NCBI GenBank assembly: GCA_965530755.1
Contig: CBESNA010000018.1
Span: 9,828 to 73,827, forward strand
Source: SZUA-35 sp965530755
Lineage (GTDB): Bacteria; Actinomycetota; Acidimicrobiia; Acidimicrobiales; SZUA-35
Direction: 5' to 3'
Length of the DNA stretch: 64,000 bases
The notes under the pieces were generated by a model that had not been told where the DNA came from, ran no database searches, and saw only the letters and a list, made by a program, of their open reading frames with translations. This document shows positions 25,543-33,629 of this stretch, one piece after another. Each line of letters starts with the position of its first letter. The stretch's first letter is position 1. Position numbers and translations under genes: made by a program.

Positions 25543-25574
25543 TCGGAGGTCCCCGGACAAGGCGAGGGAGACGA

Positions 25575-26468
25575 TCAGGCGTCCGAGGCGACCGCATCGA
25601 GCACACACATCGCGAACGCCTCGTAGCGGGCGTTGTCCAACGAGTTCACGGCAATGGCCGACCCGACGCTCAGTGCCCAACCGCGAGCCCGGTCCCAGCA
25701 GGCGTCGTCGACGTCCAGTCGGTCCCGAAAGCGCGTGCGGTCAGCGGCATCGAAGAACATCCAGGCACAGCCGAGGTCCGTCGCCGGGTCGCCCGATGTC
25801 AGGTCACCGAAGTCGATGACGCTGACGATCGCCCCGTCCCGGACGATCACATTCCCGGGATGGAGATCACCGTGGAGCCAGAGCGCCGGGCCGTCATGGA
25901 CGGGGGCAACCAGCGAACGATGCCAGAGGGCGAGCAGCAGATCGGGATCGGGCCTGTCGGCGAATGTCGCCGCCACTGTGTCGAGATTGGTTCGGGTGCG
26001 AGCATCGCGTTCGACCAGCGGGACGCCCCGCACGAGGTTCACCGGTGCATCCGGTGGCGCCGGCCGATGCATGGCGTGAAGGAACCGGCTGAGAACATCG
26101 AGCGCTCCGGGGGCGCCAGGTGGTGACTCGAGCGCGTCGGTGCCTGGAACGAACTCGATGACACTCCACGGCCAGGAGAACGCCTCGGACGGTCGGCCAG
26201 ACACGACTGGAACTGGCACGGCGACATCGAGGGAAGGGGCCAGCTCTGGCAACCAGCGTTGCTCGGTTCGCACCAGCTCGACTGCGGCGGCTCGACGCGG
26301 AAGCCGGACGAGCAGCTCTTCGCCGAGACGGTAGATGGCGTTGTCCCAGCCCTCGGCCAAGAGCTCGAGCGGGAGGTCGGCCAGCGTCGGCGCCTGCTCG
26401 GCCAGAAGCCCGCGCACGAGGGCGGCGTCGATGTGTGTCTCGGCGTGCGGCTTCGGCTGGCTGACCAT
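25575..26468 (-). CDS. APH-family kinase (aminoglycoside/homoserine kinase-like)
   Basis: 297 aa from the chosen ATG at 26468 (MVSQPKPHAETHIDAALV); the frame extends to 26552 but would cover the divergent gene's start. Family sequence: EGWDNAIYRLGEELLVRLPRR (nucleotide-binding strands), WSVIEFVPGT hinge, catalytic LHGDLHPGNVIV and metal-binding IDFGDLTSGDPATDLG. The substrate cannot be read; family members phosphorylate aminoglycosides, macrolides, choline or sugars. A role in resistance is not implied. Confidence 0.85.
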   Translation of the reverse strand: MVSQPKPHAETHIDAALVRGLLAEQAPTLADLPLELLAEGWDNAIYRLGEELLVRLPRRAAAVELVRTEQRWLPELAPSLDVAVPVPVVSGRPSEAFSWPWSVIEFVPGTDALESPPGAPGALDVLSRFLHAMHRPAPPDAPVNLVRGVPLVERDARTRTNLDTVAATFADRPDPDLLLALWHRSLVAPVHDGPALWLHGDLHPGNVIVRDGAIVSVIDFGDLTSGDPATDLGCAWMFFDAADRTRFRDRLDVDDACWDRARGWALSVGSAIAVNSLDNARYEAFAMCVLDAVASDA

Positions 26469-26510
26469 CACAGCAGTCTCGCCCCGATCCGGCTCGACCG
26501 ATACGGTCAG

Positions 26511-27284
26511 GTGGTGCGGTTCTTGTCCTACATGGCTCCCGGATTCCCCCATTCACTGTTCGAGACGATCGCCGACCTCATCGATGCCGACGTCTCGTTC
26601 GACGAGACCAGGTCAGGACCCGAGCCGGGATTCGATCCCTTCCGAGCCGGCCAAGCGGAGCTGGGATGGGTCTGTTCGACGTCGTTCGTTCGGCTCGCGC
26701 TGAGCGCTGCCGATCCGTCTGTCCAGTTGGTCGGCGTCGCGTGGGTGCCGGATGACCCTGGCTCCAACGATCAACCCGTGTACTTCGGTGATCTCACCGT
26801 GCCGAAGGGTTCGTCGTTCTCGGACCTCTCCGAGCTCGGAGGGATGCGGATCGGGTGCAACGATCCCGTGAGCCTCAGCGGCCATCACGCGCTGCGTATC
26901 GCACTGATCGAACAGGGCCACGATCCCGACAGCTTTGCCGAGCTCGTCTTCACCGGAGGCCATCAGCAATCGCTCGAGCTGCTCGCCGCCGGCCAACTCG
27001 ACGCTGCGGTGGTGGACTCAGTCATTCGTGGCGTCCGAGCTGTTTCCGATCCCGCGGTGGCCGAGCTCCGAGTGATCGATCGGCTCGGCCCGTGGCCGGT
27101 CCAACCGCTGGTTGCGTCGACATCGCTCGAACCCGACGAGGTCAGACGAATTCGCAATCGCCTTCTGGCCGCCAACGACGACCCACGCTTGCAGCACGAA
27201 CTACGCAGCGCCGGCCTCCGCCGATTCGTTGCCGTAGGCCCAGATCACTATCAGCTCATCGGTCAGGCGCTTGCTTCGTCGTGA
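26511..27284 (+). CDS. PhnD/SsuA-like substrate-binding protein without signal peptide
   Basis: About 257 aa from GTG 26511 (GTG 26514 also possible). It resembles phosphate/phosphonate-type periplasmic binding proteins: FRAGQAELGWVCSTSFVRLA, a hinge around DLTVPKGSSFSDLSELGGMRIGC, GHHALRIALIEQG, and ELLAAGQLDAAVVDS. No signal peptide or lipobox precedes the domain and no ABC permease or ATPase is next to it, so it may be a cytoplasmic binding protein. Divergent from the APH gene with a 42-bp gap that must hold both promoters. Confidence 0.75.
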   Translation: MVRFLSYMAPGFPHSLFETIADLIDADVSFDETRSGPEPGFDPFRAGQAELGWVCSTSFVRLALSAADPSVQLVGVAWVPDDPGSNDQPVYFGDLTVPKGSSFSDLSELGGMRIGCNDPVSLSGHHALRIALIEQGHDPDSFAELVFTGGHQQSLELLAAGQLDAAVVDSVIRGVRAVSDPAVAELRVIDRLGPWPVQPLVASTSLEPDEVRRIRNRLLAANDDPRLQHELRSAGLRRFVAVGPDHYQLIGQALASS

Positions 27285-27287
27285 GCG

Positions 27288-27689
27288 TCATTCGACTCGC
27301 ATCGTGACGCTTGCCGTCATCGTGATGTCGGGCAGCAATGCCCCGATCAAGGGCACCGAGGTCGGCGCCCGATAAACGACGGTTGCCGTGGTGTCCTCAC
27401 CGCGCTCCCTACCGCCACGAAGCTGCACCGACAGACGACCGTCATCGAGCGATGACGAACCGACCACCGCGGCTCGCACGCTGCCGGCCGACGGCTCCAC
27501 CGCAGCGACCCGAGCCCCCTCGCGAGCCGCGTGATGGACGAGGAGGTAGTCCTTCGAGATCACGCCGAGCTGCACCACGATCAAGGCGATGAGCACCGCG
27601 AGAGGAAGCACCAGCGCCAACTCGACCGTCGCCTGACCACGTTCGTTCGAACGACCCGTCCGCCATCGCCGGTGCTTCCCCTCCCCCAT
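27288..27689 (-). CDS. TadE-like pseudopilin
   Basis: 133 aa. After a basic leader comes ERG^QATVELALVLPLAVLIALIVV, which fits a class III prepilin cleavage site with Glu at +5 and one TM helix, followed by HHAAREGARVAAVEPS and an extracellular beta-rich domain. It is the last gene of the Tad cluster. ATG 27689 overlaps the stop of the pilin-like gene by one base (TGATG). Confidence 0.8.
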   Translation of the reverse strand: MGEGKHRRWRTGRSNERGQATVELALVLPLAVLIALIVVQLGVISKDYLLVHHAAREGARVAAVEPSAGSVRAAVVGSSSLDDGRLSVQLRGGRERGEDTTATVVYRAPTSVPLIGALLPDITMTASVTMRVE

Positions 27690-27883
27690 CAGCCGACCTG
27701 CCCGATCACGGAGTCGAGCACAGTGTTGAGCAGCTTGGAAACACGCCCCGTACTTGCCGCCCAGGCCAGGACGAGCCCGGCGATGGTTGCCGCCCCCACG
27801 ATGACCAGGGCGTACTCGGCGGTTGCCTGACCCCGTTCTCGTGACCGGATTCCGGAAGATTGCATGGCAATGAACATCAGCAT
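27689..27883 (-). CDS. Flp-like small pilin (DUF4244-like)
   Basis: 64 aa: short leader, then SRERG^QATAEYALVIVGAATIAG, a prepilin-like site with Glu+5/Tyr+6 as in Flp pilins, one TM helix and a short tail ending VLDSVIGQVG. It probably forms the pilus fibre. ATG 27883 was chosen because it leaves a normal short leader; upstream codons in this frame are shadow of the TadC gene. Confidence 0.8.
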   Translation of the reverse strand: MLMFIAMQSSGIRSRERGQATAEYALVIVGAATIAGLVLAWAASTGRVSKLLNTVLDSVIGQVG

Positions 27884-27959
27884 CAGTGATGCCTCTTTCT
27901 CTTGAGTGGTGTGTGGGCAACCCGAGTTGCGAGCGGCAGCGCAAGCTGCGAATGACAGC

Positions 27960-28493
27960 TCAGAGCCGGTCGATGGCCACGAGGACGAGCGGCAGGACCG
28001 CTCCGACCACGACTGCGGGAAGCGAGCACATGACGAGGGGGAAGAGAAGGTGCACGGGCAGCGAACGAGCAGTCCGTTCGATCTCACGACGACGCGACGC
28101 ACGCGCCTCGTCGCCCAGGCGCAGGAGCAGCGCCGACGTCGGTGTCCCGTCACGAACCGCCGCCGTCAAGGCGACGACCATCGCGCGGTACGGCGCGCCG
28201 AGTTCGTCCGGAAGCACCCTGAGTGCGGCGACCATGGGCTCACCACCGGCGGTCCGCTCGAGCACCCGCACAAAGGCAGCGCGCGTCGGGAGCGGACCCC
28301 GCTCGGCCACCCAACGCACCCCATCGATCACACCGGCTCCCGACCCGAGCACGACGATCAGCAGATCTGCGACATCGGCAACCGACCGCTCGATGTCCTC
28401 GATCCGTCGACGAGCCACGGCCCGCCGTCGCAGCAGCAACGCTGCAGCCGTTGTGAAGCCGCAGCCGCCAACGAGCATCACGAAGCTGATCAT
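27960..28493 (-). CDS. tadC: TadC-like inner-membrane pilus assembly protein
   Basis: 177 aa, shorter than classic TadC (about 300 aa). An N-terminal TM helix (ISFVMLVGGCGFTTAAALLL), a type II secretion system F-domain region (DVADLLIVVLGSGAGVIDGVRWVA, with TSALLLRLGDEARASRRREIE) and a terminal pair of hydrophobic segments. ATG overlaps the tadB stop by 4 bp. Paired TadB/TadC proteins form the platform of the pilus machine. Confidence 0.82.
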   Translation of the reverse strand: MISFVMLVGGCGFTTAAALLLRRRAVARRRIEDIERSVADVADLLIVVLGSGAGVIDGVRWVAERGPLPTRAAFVRVLERTAGGEPMVAALRVLPDELGAPYRAMVVALTAAVRDGTPTSALLLRLGDEARASRRREIERTARSLPVHLLFPLVMCSLPAVVVGAVLPLVLVAIDRL

Positions 28494-29365
28494 CGTCCGC
28501 CACCGATCAGACGTTGTTGCCACTCCCACCCGACAATGGTGAACAGCACCGCCGACCCGGCGCACGCGGCCCCGACCCAGGTCGAGCGGTAGAGATGACC
28601 AACGCCGGGCTCGGCCAGGGCGGCGACGAAGCCGAACAGCAGAGGCAACGCGGCCATCACCGCAGCCGAACTGATCGCTTGCTGGGCCTGCGTTCGAGCG
28701 TCTGCCCGGGCCGCACAACGCTCGCGAAGGGCGTCGCCGACACGATCGACGGCTTCGGTTGCCGAGCCGCCGGTGGCCTCCAACGCGACGATCGTGACCG
28801 TGAGGAGTTCTTCGTCTGACCGCCCAGAACGGTGGCGGTCGAAGGGGACCTCGGGGTCAGCCGAGAACGCGTCGGAAAAGGCGACCGGAAGCGCTCGGCC
28901 AGCGGCAACGCCGGCGACCAACCGCTGCAGGCCGGGATGAGCGGACCCGACCCGACTCGAAGGACCCTCTCCCTTTGCGGCCGTCACGATCGACCCTGAC
29001 AACGACCCTCCCGAGCGAAGGCCCGCAGCCACAGCCTCGACGAACTCGAGCAACGAGTCAGCGTGAGCCGCCTCGGTCCGACGTCGGCGCCGTCTGGCCC
29101 GCTCCCTCAGCAGCGTTCCCACGAGCAACGGTGCCACGACCACCGCCGCCGGGCTGCCCAATGCAAAGCCGAACCAACCGGCCGCCACCGCGGCAAGGAC
29201 CCGCTCCCCTCGCCCCCGTTCTACGGAACTCAACCCCCAGAAGTGGGGGTCAGGTACCGCAGAACGGAAGGAGCGTGGGCGGGAACCGAGGTGGCGGGGT
29301 GGTGGTGCCGCCGGCCAGCCGACGGCAGCTGTTGCCACCAACACGATCACCATCGTCGACGTCAT
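28490..29365 (-). CDS. tadB: TadB-like inner-membrane pilus assembly protein
   Basis: 291 aa from ATG 29365, which overlaps the tadA stop. TM segments at the N-terminus and around residues 57-85, then the T2SSF domain (LLEFVEAVAAGLRSGGSLSGSI, ALEATGGSATEAVDRVGDALRERCAARADA) and two C-terminal TM helices. Residues 34-50 are coded by an imperfect palindrome (listed separately) and read like an insertion between the first TM helix and the rest of the protein. Confidence 0.85.
   Translation of the reverse strand: MTSTMVIVLVATAAVGWPAAPPPRHLGSRPRSFRSAVPDPHFWGLSSVERGRGERVLAAVAAGWFGFALGSPAAVVVAPLLVGTLLRERARRRRRRTEAAHADSLLEFVEAVAAGLRSGGSLSGSIVTAAKGEGPSSRVGSAHPGLQRLVAGVAAGRALPVAFSDAFSADPEVPFDRHRSGRSDEELLTVTIVALEATGGSATEAVDRVGDALRERCAARADARTQAQQAISSAAVMAALPLLFGFVAALAEPGVGHLYRSTWVGAACAGSAVLFTIVGWEWQQRLIGGGR
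29218..29265. repeat. 48-bp imperfect palindrome inside tadB
   Basis: Arms are arranged symmetrically: GTTCT, one base, CGG, seven bases, CCCCCA, loop GAAG, TGGGGG, seven bases, CCG, one base, AGAAC. The right arm contains GGGGTCAGG, similar to the GGGGTC core of the palindromes at 32409-32496. It lies in frame in tadB and codes for residues 34-50. Confidence 0.7.
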
Positions 29366-30516
29366 GCTCGATCGCACGCCGGCTCGTGACACACAGCATC
29401 GCGGACCCGTTGCCGCGCCGGGTCGAGCGAGGGCGACGGCCACAGCCGACGGGTTGCGAGGTGATCAGGATCGACTTCTTCGATCGACTCGACTCGCCGA
29501 TCAGCCCCGTTCCGTTCGACATGCACCACGACATCGATCGCATCGAGCATCTGCCGACGAACGGCATCCATCGGCACATCGACACCACCCAGCAGCGCCA
29601 ACGTCTCCAGTCGGCGCAGCCCAGACACGGCGCCGTTCGCGTGGCAGGTCGTGAACGATCCGGCATGCCCGGTGTTGAGCGCGAGCAGGAGATCGAAGGC
29701 CTCACCTCCTCGCACTTCCCCCACAATGAGCCGATCCGGTCGCATGCGGAGCGCGTTGCGCACGAGCATTCGCACCGTCACCTCACCCAGTCCTTCACGG
29801 CTCGGAGGCCTCGACTCGAGCCGGATGACGTGATCACCGGGCAATTGCAGCTCGGCCGTGTCTTCCACCGTGACGATTCGCGTGCGGGGAGGGACACAGC
29901 CGGCCAACGCGTTCAACAGCGTGGTCTTGCCCGCACCGGTTCCGCCGATCACGAGGATCGTGGCGCGGTGTTCCACGAGCCGCTCCAGCAGCGCAACCAT
30001 GTCCGGCGGTCCGAAGCTGCCAAGCGGCAAACGCTCGGCAGTGAAGCGCCGCATCGTGACCACCGGACCGTCAATGGCGACGGGAGCGACGACGACGTTC
30101 ACCCTGGATCCATCGTGGAGCCTGGCGTCGACGGTCGGGCTCAGCGGGTCGACCCTCAGACCCAGCGGTTCGAGCATCCGCTCGATCAGTACCGCGATAT
30201 CGCCGCGATCGAGAACGAGAGAGGTCTGTTCGAGGACACCATCCCGGTCGATCCAAATCGGCCCGGGCCCGTTGACCATCACCTCAGTGATTCCTGGGAG
30301 ATCGAGCAGATCCTCGATACGACCGAGTCCCCTGGCCCGAGCAGCAAACTTCTCGATCACCTGCGACAACATCGCCACATCAAAGAACGGGAGTTGTCGA
30401 CGGGCCCGCTCCACGAGATCGTCGACCAGCGCCGCCGAGTCCTTCATCAATGCATCAGTGACCATACGCTCGACGACATCGAGGTCGGCGGTGGCGAGCC
30501 CCGGCAATCCGCTCAC
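29362..30516 (-). CDS. tadA: Tad pilus secretion ATPase TadA/CpaF
   Basis: 384 aa. N-terminal part includes LGRIEDLLDLPGITEVMVNGPGPIWIDRDG; the ATPase domain has Walker A VIGGTGAGKTTLLNALAG, Asp box TVEDTAELQLP, VRMLVRNALRMRPDRLIVGEVRGGEA (Walker B region) and GHAGSFTTCHANG (His box). The chosen GTG 30516 overlaps the stop of the CpaE-like gene by 4 bp (GTGA); the open frame beyond it is shadow. It powers pilin assembly. Confidence 0.93.
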   Translation of the reverse strand: MSGLPGLATADLDVVERMVTDALMKDSAALVDDLVERARRQLPFFDVAMLSQVIEKFAARARGLGRIEDLLDLPGITEVMVNGPGPIWIDRDGVLEQTSLVLDRGDIAVLIERMLEPLGLRVDPLSPTVDARLHDGSRVNVVVAPVAIDGPVVTMRRFTAERLPLGSFGPPDMVALLERLVEHRATILVIGGTGAGKTTLLNALAGCVPPRTRIVTVEDTAELQLPGDHVIRLESRPPSREGLGEVTVRMLVRNALRMRPDRLIVGEVRGGEAFDLLLALNTGHAGSFTTCHANGAVSGLRRLETLALLGGVDVPMDAVRRQMLDAIDVVVHVERNGADRRVESIEEVDPDHLATRRLWPSPSLDPARQRVRDAVCHEPACDRA

Positions 30517-31145
30517 AACACCGCTCCGAGTGCCCGCAGCGATCGAGGGAGGCGCGAGGCCAACAGACCGGCATCGACCGCACGAGCAACGTCGCGATGC
30601 CAGCGCAGCGTGACGTCCACCGGCGATCCAATCGCAGCGGCGACATCGTCCGGCCGCAACGCTCGTCCCTCCTCCTCGATCAACACGACACGATCCGGCG
30701 CCGGACCCCGGCGGGCGGCGTCGAGTGCCAGGTAACAGGCGCGAGTGACGAGCATCGAACTCGATGCGTCGGCGATCAGCGAGACCGCAGGCACCGCGTG
30801 CGTGCCGACGTCCACGACCACGGTGCGTGGGTCGAGCTCCAGCAACTGCGACAGCAAGCGGTAGCGGTCCGGACGAGTGGGCGATCGGCATGAGCCACGG
30901 GGAAGCAACCGAAGGCCATCGGTCACTGGAACCTCCAAGCGATGCAGAAGATCCGGCGACGGCTCCTCGACCCGAAACCAATCACCGAGCCCTTCGCTCG
31001 CCGGCGGGAGCCCGAGGATGACATCGAGGTCACCCCGCAGGTCGACCAGCAGTGTCGGTTGCCGCTCTGCAGCGAGCAGCCCGAGCGTGGCGGCAGCGAC
31101 AGAACAACCAACGCCGCCCTTCGAAGAGAACAAGCACAACATCAA
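30513..31145 (-). CDS. CpaE/Ssd-like ParA-family protein of the Tad cluster
   Basis: 210 aa. It opens with a deviant Walker A LFSSKGGVGCSVAAATL: signature Lys9 of the ParA/MinD class is kept but the P-loop Lys is Cys14. Then LLVDLRGDLDVILGLP and TVVVDVGTHAVP (Walker B-like). In Tad systems such proteins position the secretion machine. The replaced Lys predicts weak or absent ATP hydrolysis. First gene of the cluster, divergent from tRNA-Sec. Confidence 0.8.
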   Translation of the reverse strand: MMLCLFSSKGGVGCSVAAATLGLLAAERQPTLLVDLRGDLDVILGLPPASEGLGDWFRVEEPSPDLLHRLEVPVTDGLRLLPRGSCRSPTRPDRYRLLSQLLELDPRTVVVDVGTHAVPAVSLIADASSSMLVTRACYLALDAARRGPAPDRVVLIEEEGRALRPDDVAAAIGSPVDVTLRWHRDVARAVDAGLLASRLPRSLRALGAVL

Positions 31146-31277
31146 CGCGACCTCGTCGTGTCGGAGAACGACCGAGGGGGAAGGGGGGCTCTCTGACGAG
31201 AGCGAGACGTTCGAGCTCTTACGGTTCAGAGCGAGTGCGGCTCAGAACGAGTGGCAGGCCGCCGAGGAGGGCGCCGA

Positions 31278-31283
31278 TAGGGT
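31278..31283 (+). promoter_or_regulatory. Possible -10 element for tRNA-Sec
   Basis: TAGGGT ends 7 bases before the tRNA 5' end, a spacing and sequence that fit an actinobacterial -10 box. No good -35 hexamer was found at the expected spacing, so the call is weak. Confidence 0.3.
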
Positions 31284-31290
31284 GGCGAAC

Positions 31291-31386
31291 GGAGGTGTCC
31301 GAGTACCTGGTGGGCTCCCCCGCCTTCAAAGCGGGTGTGCGATGTGATCCATCGTAGGCGGGTTCGATTCCCGTCCACCTCCGCCA
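31291..31386 (+). tRNA. selC: Selenocysteine tRNA (anticodon TCA)
   Basis: 96 nt including encoded CCA. Acceptor GGAGGTG pairs with CACCTCC; the T-arm stem can extend to 6 bp (G31357-C31375 outermost), so acceptor plus T stem totals 13 bp, as in bacterial tRNA-Sec. Anticodon stem CCCGC/GCGGG (31319-31323, 31331-31335) encloses CTTCAAA with TCA at 31326-31328. A long D stem (GAGTAC with GGGCTC, one mismatch) and a long variable arm with CGATG/CATCG are typical. G discriminator plus CCA. It is the substrate of SerS, SelA and SelB; selA-selB lie 27 kb away. Confidence 0.96.
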
Positions 31387-31432
31387 AACACATTTGGCGA
31401 TTTACTTCTCGTGATGCAGATCTTGCGATCGA

Positions 31433-32356
31433 TCAGAGCGAGAATATGAACCCGTTGACGATGATCTCGACCCGGCGATTGAGCTGACGACCGTCTGCGG
31501 TGTCGTTGTTGGCGACCGGGTCGGACTCGCCACGACCCTCCACGATGACCCGTGACGGATCAATTCCCTGGCTCATGTAGAAGGCTTTGACCGCGTCGAC
31601 TCTCGCCTGGGAGAGCGCCTGGTTGGTGTCAGCGTCGCCGACGGAATCGGTGTGGCCGTACACCTCGATGGTGACGGTCTCCTGCATCTGCATCAGCGTC
31701 AGGCCGAGGCCCAGCAGCGGGTAGAAATCGGGGGCGATCTCGGAGCTGCCGAACGCGAAGAGCACGGTGTCCTCGATGAAGACGTCGGACGGTCGACCCA
31801 TCTCGAATTCGGCCTCGGGATCGACCACGTATTCGGAGATCACGTTGCCAGGCCCCATGAGCTCCTCGAGAGCGGTCACGACGCCGGCGACGTGCAGCGG
31901 GCTCGGCATCTCGCCTCGCAGATACAGCTTGCCCCGGCTCAGAATCACGTAGTTGCCAGCGGCTCCGGCCGGAACGGCTGGGGAGTAGACGTCGCTTTCG
32001 ACGGCCTCTTCTCCTTCCCCTTCTTCACCGGCGACCTCGTCGACCGGCGTCTCGATGGCTTCTCCCTCTTCCACTGTCGAGTCGACGGGCTCGTCGAACA
32101 GCGCCAACTCTTCAGTCGGCTCGGTCGCGACGGTGGTCGGAACCGGAACGGGCTCCCCGCCGCCCATCACGATGAAGCCGGCAGCGGCCACAGCGACGAT
32201 CGCCATTGCGCCACCGAGCACGGCGCCAATCGAAAAACCAGCGCCCCTGTCTTCGGATTCGGACTCCGGTGCAGCCTTTTCGTTCCTGGGCTTGGGACGA
32301 TTGAGCTCTTCCCACATGTTCGTGGGACGGTCCTTGGCCGAGGGCGAATCAGTCAT
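31433..32356 (-). CDS. OmpA-domain membrane-anchored envelope protein (second copy)
   Basis: 307 aa: cytoplasmic acidic/basic N-terminus, one TM helix (FSIGAVLGGAMAIVAVAAAG), a Glu-rich linker, a BON-like segment (SRGKLYLRGEMPSPLHVAG) and an OmpA domain with YGHTDSVGDADTNQALSQAR, VIVEGRGESDPVANND and NRRVEIIV. Same architecture as the protein at 5054-5950 but with an acidic rather than Thr/Pro-rich linker; the two are diverged paralogues. The likely role is peptidoglycan attachment. Confidence 0.85.
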   Translation of the reverse strand: MTDSPSAKDRPTNMWEELNRPKPRNEKAAPESESEDRGAGFSIGAVLGGAMAIVAVAAAGFIVMGGGEPVPVPTTVATEPTEELALFDEPVDSTVEEGEAIETPVDEVAGEEGEGEEAVESDVYSPAVPAGAAGNYVILSRGKLYLRGEMPSPLHVAGVVTALEELMGPGNVISEYVVDPEAEFEMGRPSDVFIEDTVLFAFGSSEIAPDFYPLLGLGLTLMQMQETVTIEVYGHTDSVGDADTNQALSQARVDAVKAFYMSQGIDPSRVIVEGRGESDPVANNDTADGRQLNRRVEIIVNGFIFSL

Positions 32357-32408
32357 GCCTGAACAATCGGCACGTTGACCCAGTTTCGTGAGCCAATTTA
32401 CCCATGAA

Positions 32409-32496
32409 TTGGAGTCGGAGCTTCACTTTCAAACTGCCAAAGGCAGGGAAGTGAAGTTGTGAATGTGAAGGTCCGACCCCAATCGCGGGGGTCAGA
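32409..32496. repeat. Nested REP-like palindromes between OmpA and sigma genes
   Basis: Three layers. GTCGGA (32414-32419) pairs with TCCGAC (32472-32477). Inside lies a hairpin CTTCACTT (32421-32428) with AAGTGAAG (32449-32456), itself holding CTGCC-AAA-GGCAG (32434-32446). A second hairpin, GACCCC-loop-GGGGTC, runs to 32496 and overlaps the sigma-factor stop codon. The core resembles REP sequences associated with RAYT transposases; no such gene is in the window. It may also serve as terminator for the sigma gene. Confidence 0.7.
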
Positions 32497-33427
32497 CAGC
32501 GAGCAGGTCCCGAGCGCCGGTGTCCGAGCTCGGGTGACGCAGCTTCGACATCGCTCGGGCCTCGATCTGGCGAATGCGTTCACGGGTGAGATTGAAGTAC
32601 TCGCCCACTTCTTCCAGGGTCCGAGGTTCGCCACGGTCGAGTCCGAATCGGAGCTTCAGGATTTCGCGCTCACGCTCGTCGAGCGGGGCGAGGAGTCGAG
32701 CGATCTCGTCAGGGAGCAGAGCTGTCGCAGCCACCTCGAATGGGGAGTCAGCGCCGCGGTCCTCGACAACGTCACCCAACTCGGCATCGCCATCTTCACG
32801 CAGCGGCTCCGAGAGCGACAACGGTTCGGCTGCGAATCGGAGTGCCTCGGTGACCTTGTCCTCGGGCATCTCGACTTCGACGGCCAGTTCGGTGAGTGTG
32901 GCCGGACGGCCGTACTTCAGCTCGAGCCGCGCACGGGCCTTCTGGAGCCTGGCCAGCGTGTCACCCGCATGCACGGGGAGCCGGATCGTACGACCGGTGT
33001 TGGCGATGCCGCGGGTGATCGCCTGACGAATCCACCACGTGGCATAGGTCGAGAACTTGAAACCCTTGCGCCAGTCGAACTTCTCGACGGCGTGCATGAG
33101 GCCGAGGTTGCCTTCCTGGATGAGATCGAGGAGGGGCAGGCCCGAAGCCTGGTATTTCTTGGCGATCGAGACGACGAGTCGGAGGTTGGACTGCACGAAG
33201 GTGCGTTCTGCTTCGCGACCCTTGCGAACTGTGCGCCGAAGATCACGCCGACGAGCGGGCGTCGGGGCGTCGGCTCCTTCGAGCTCTGTCGCAGCTTCCT
33301 TGCCCGCCTCGATGGCCTGAGCAAGTCGTACTTCGTCTTCCTTGGTGAGCAGCGGATACTGCCCGATGTCGGTCAGGTACAGCCTGACAAGGTCTTCTTC
33401 GTCCCGCTCGACTCGCTCCTTCGCCAA
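32492..33427 (-). CDS. Sigma-70 family factor, principal/HrdB-SigB type
   Basis: 311 aa. Region 1.2 DLVRLYLTDIGQYPLLTKEDEVRLAQAIEAG, region 2 FVQSNLRLVVSIAKKY through GLPLLDLIQEGNLGLMHAVEKFDW and STYATWWIRQAI, region 3 IRLPVHAGDTLARLQKAR, region 4 LDEREREILKLRFGLDRGEPRTLEEVG and TRERIRQIEARAMSKLRHP. It lacks the long N-terminal region 1.1 of housekeeping RpoD, so it could be either a short principal factor or an alternative group 2 factor. Confidence 0.92.
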   Translation of the reverse strand: MAKERVERDEEDLVRLYLTDIGQYPLLTKEDEVRLAQAIEAGKEAATELEGADAPTPARRRDLRRTVRKGREAERTFVQSNLRLVVSIAKKYQASGLPLLDLIQEGNLGLMHAVEKFDWRKGFKFSTYATWWIRQAITRGIANTGRTIRLPVHAGDTLARLQKARARLELKYGRPATLTELAVEVEMPEDKVTEALRFAAEPLSLSEPLREDGDAELGDVVEDRGADSPFEVAATALLPDEIARLLAPLDEREREILKLRFGLDRGEPRTLEEVGEYFNLTRERIRQIEARAMSKLRHPSSDTGARDLLAV

Positions 33428-33629
33428 GACAATCCCCGATCTCGTTGACGGTGACGCTTCACCATCACTAGTGGCACAACGTCCGTCCGAGGGTACCGAC
33501 TTGGCCCCCCAGTTGTGCTATCGAGTGAACTTCCACCCACGCGTGGTGGGCGATACCCGAGCAGCGGCGACGTTGCACCTCTGTGGTGTCGGCAATCCTC
33601 GACGTTCCCTTGAGCAGGCAGGCACCAGG

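Noticed and set aside
5054..32356. The two OmpA-domain genes as a recent duplication
   Set aside because: Same architecture but different linkers and many substitutions; an old paralogy, not a recent copy.
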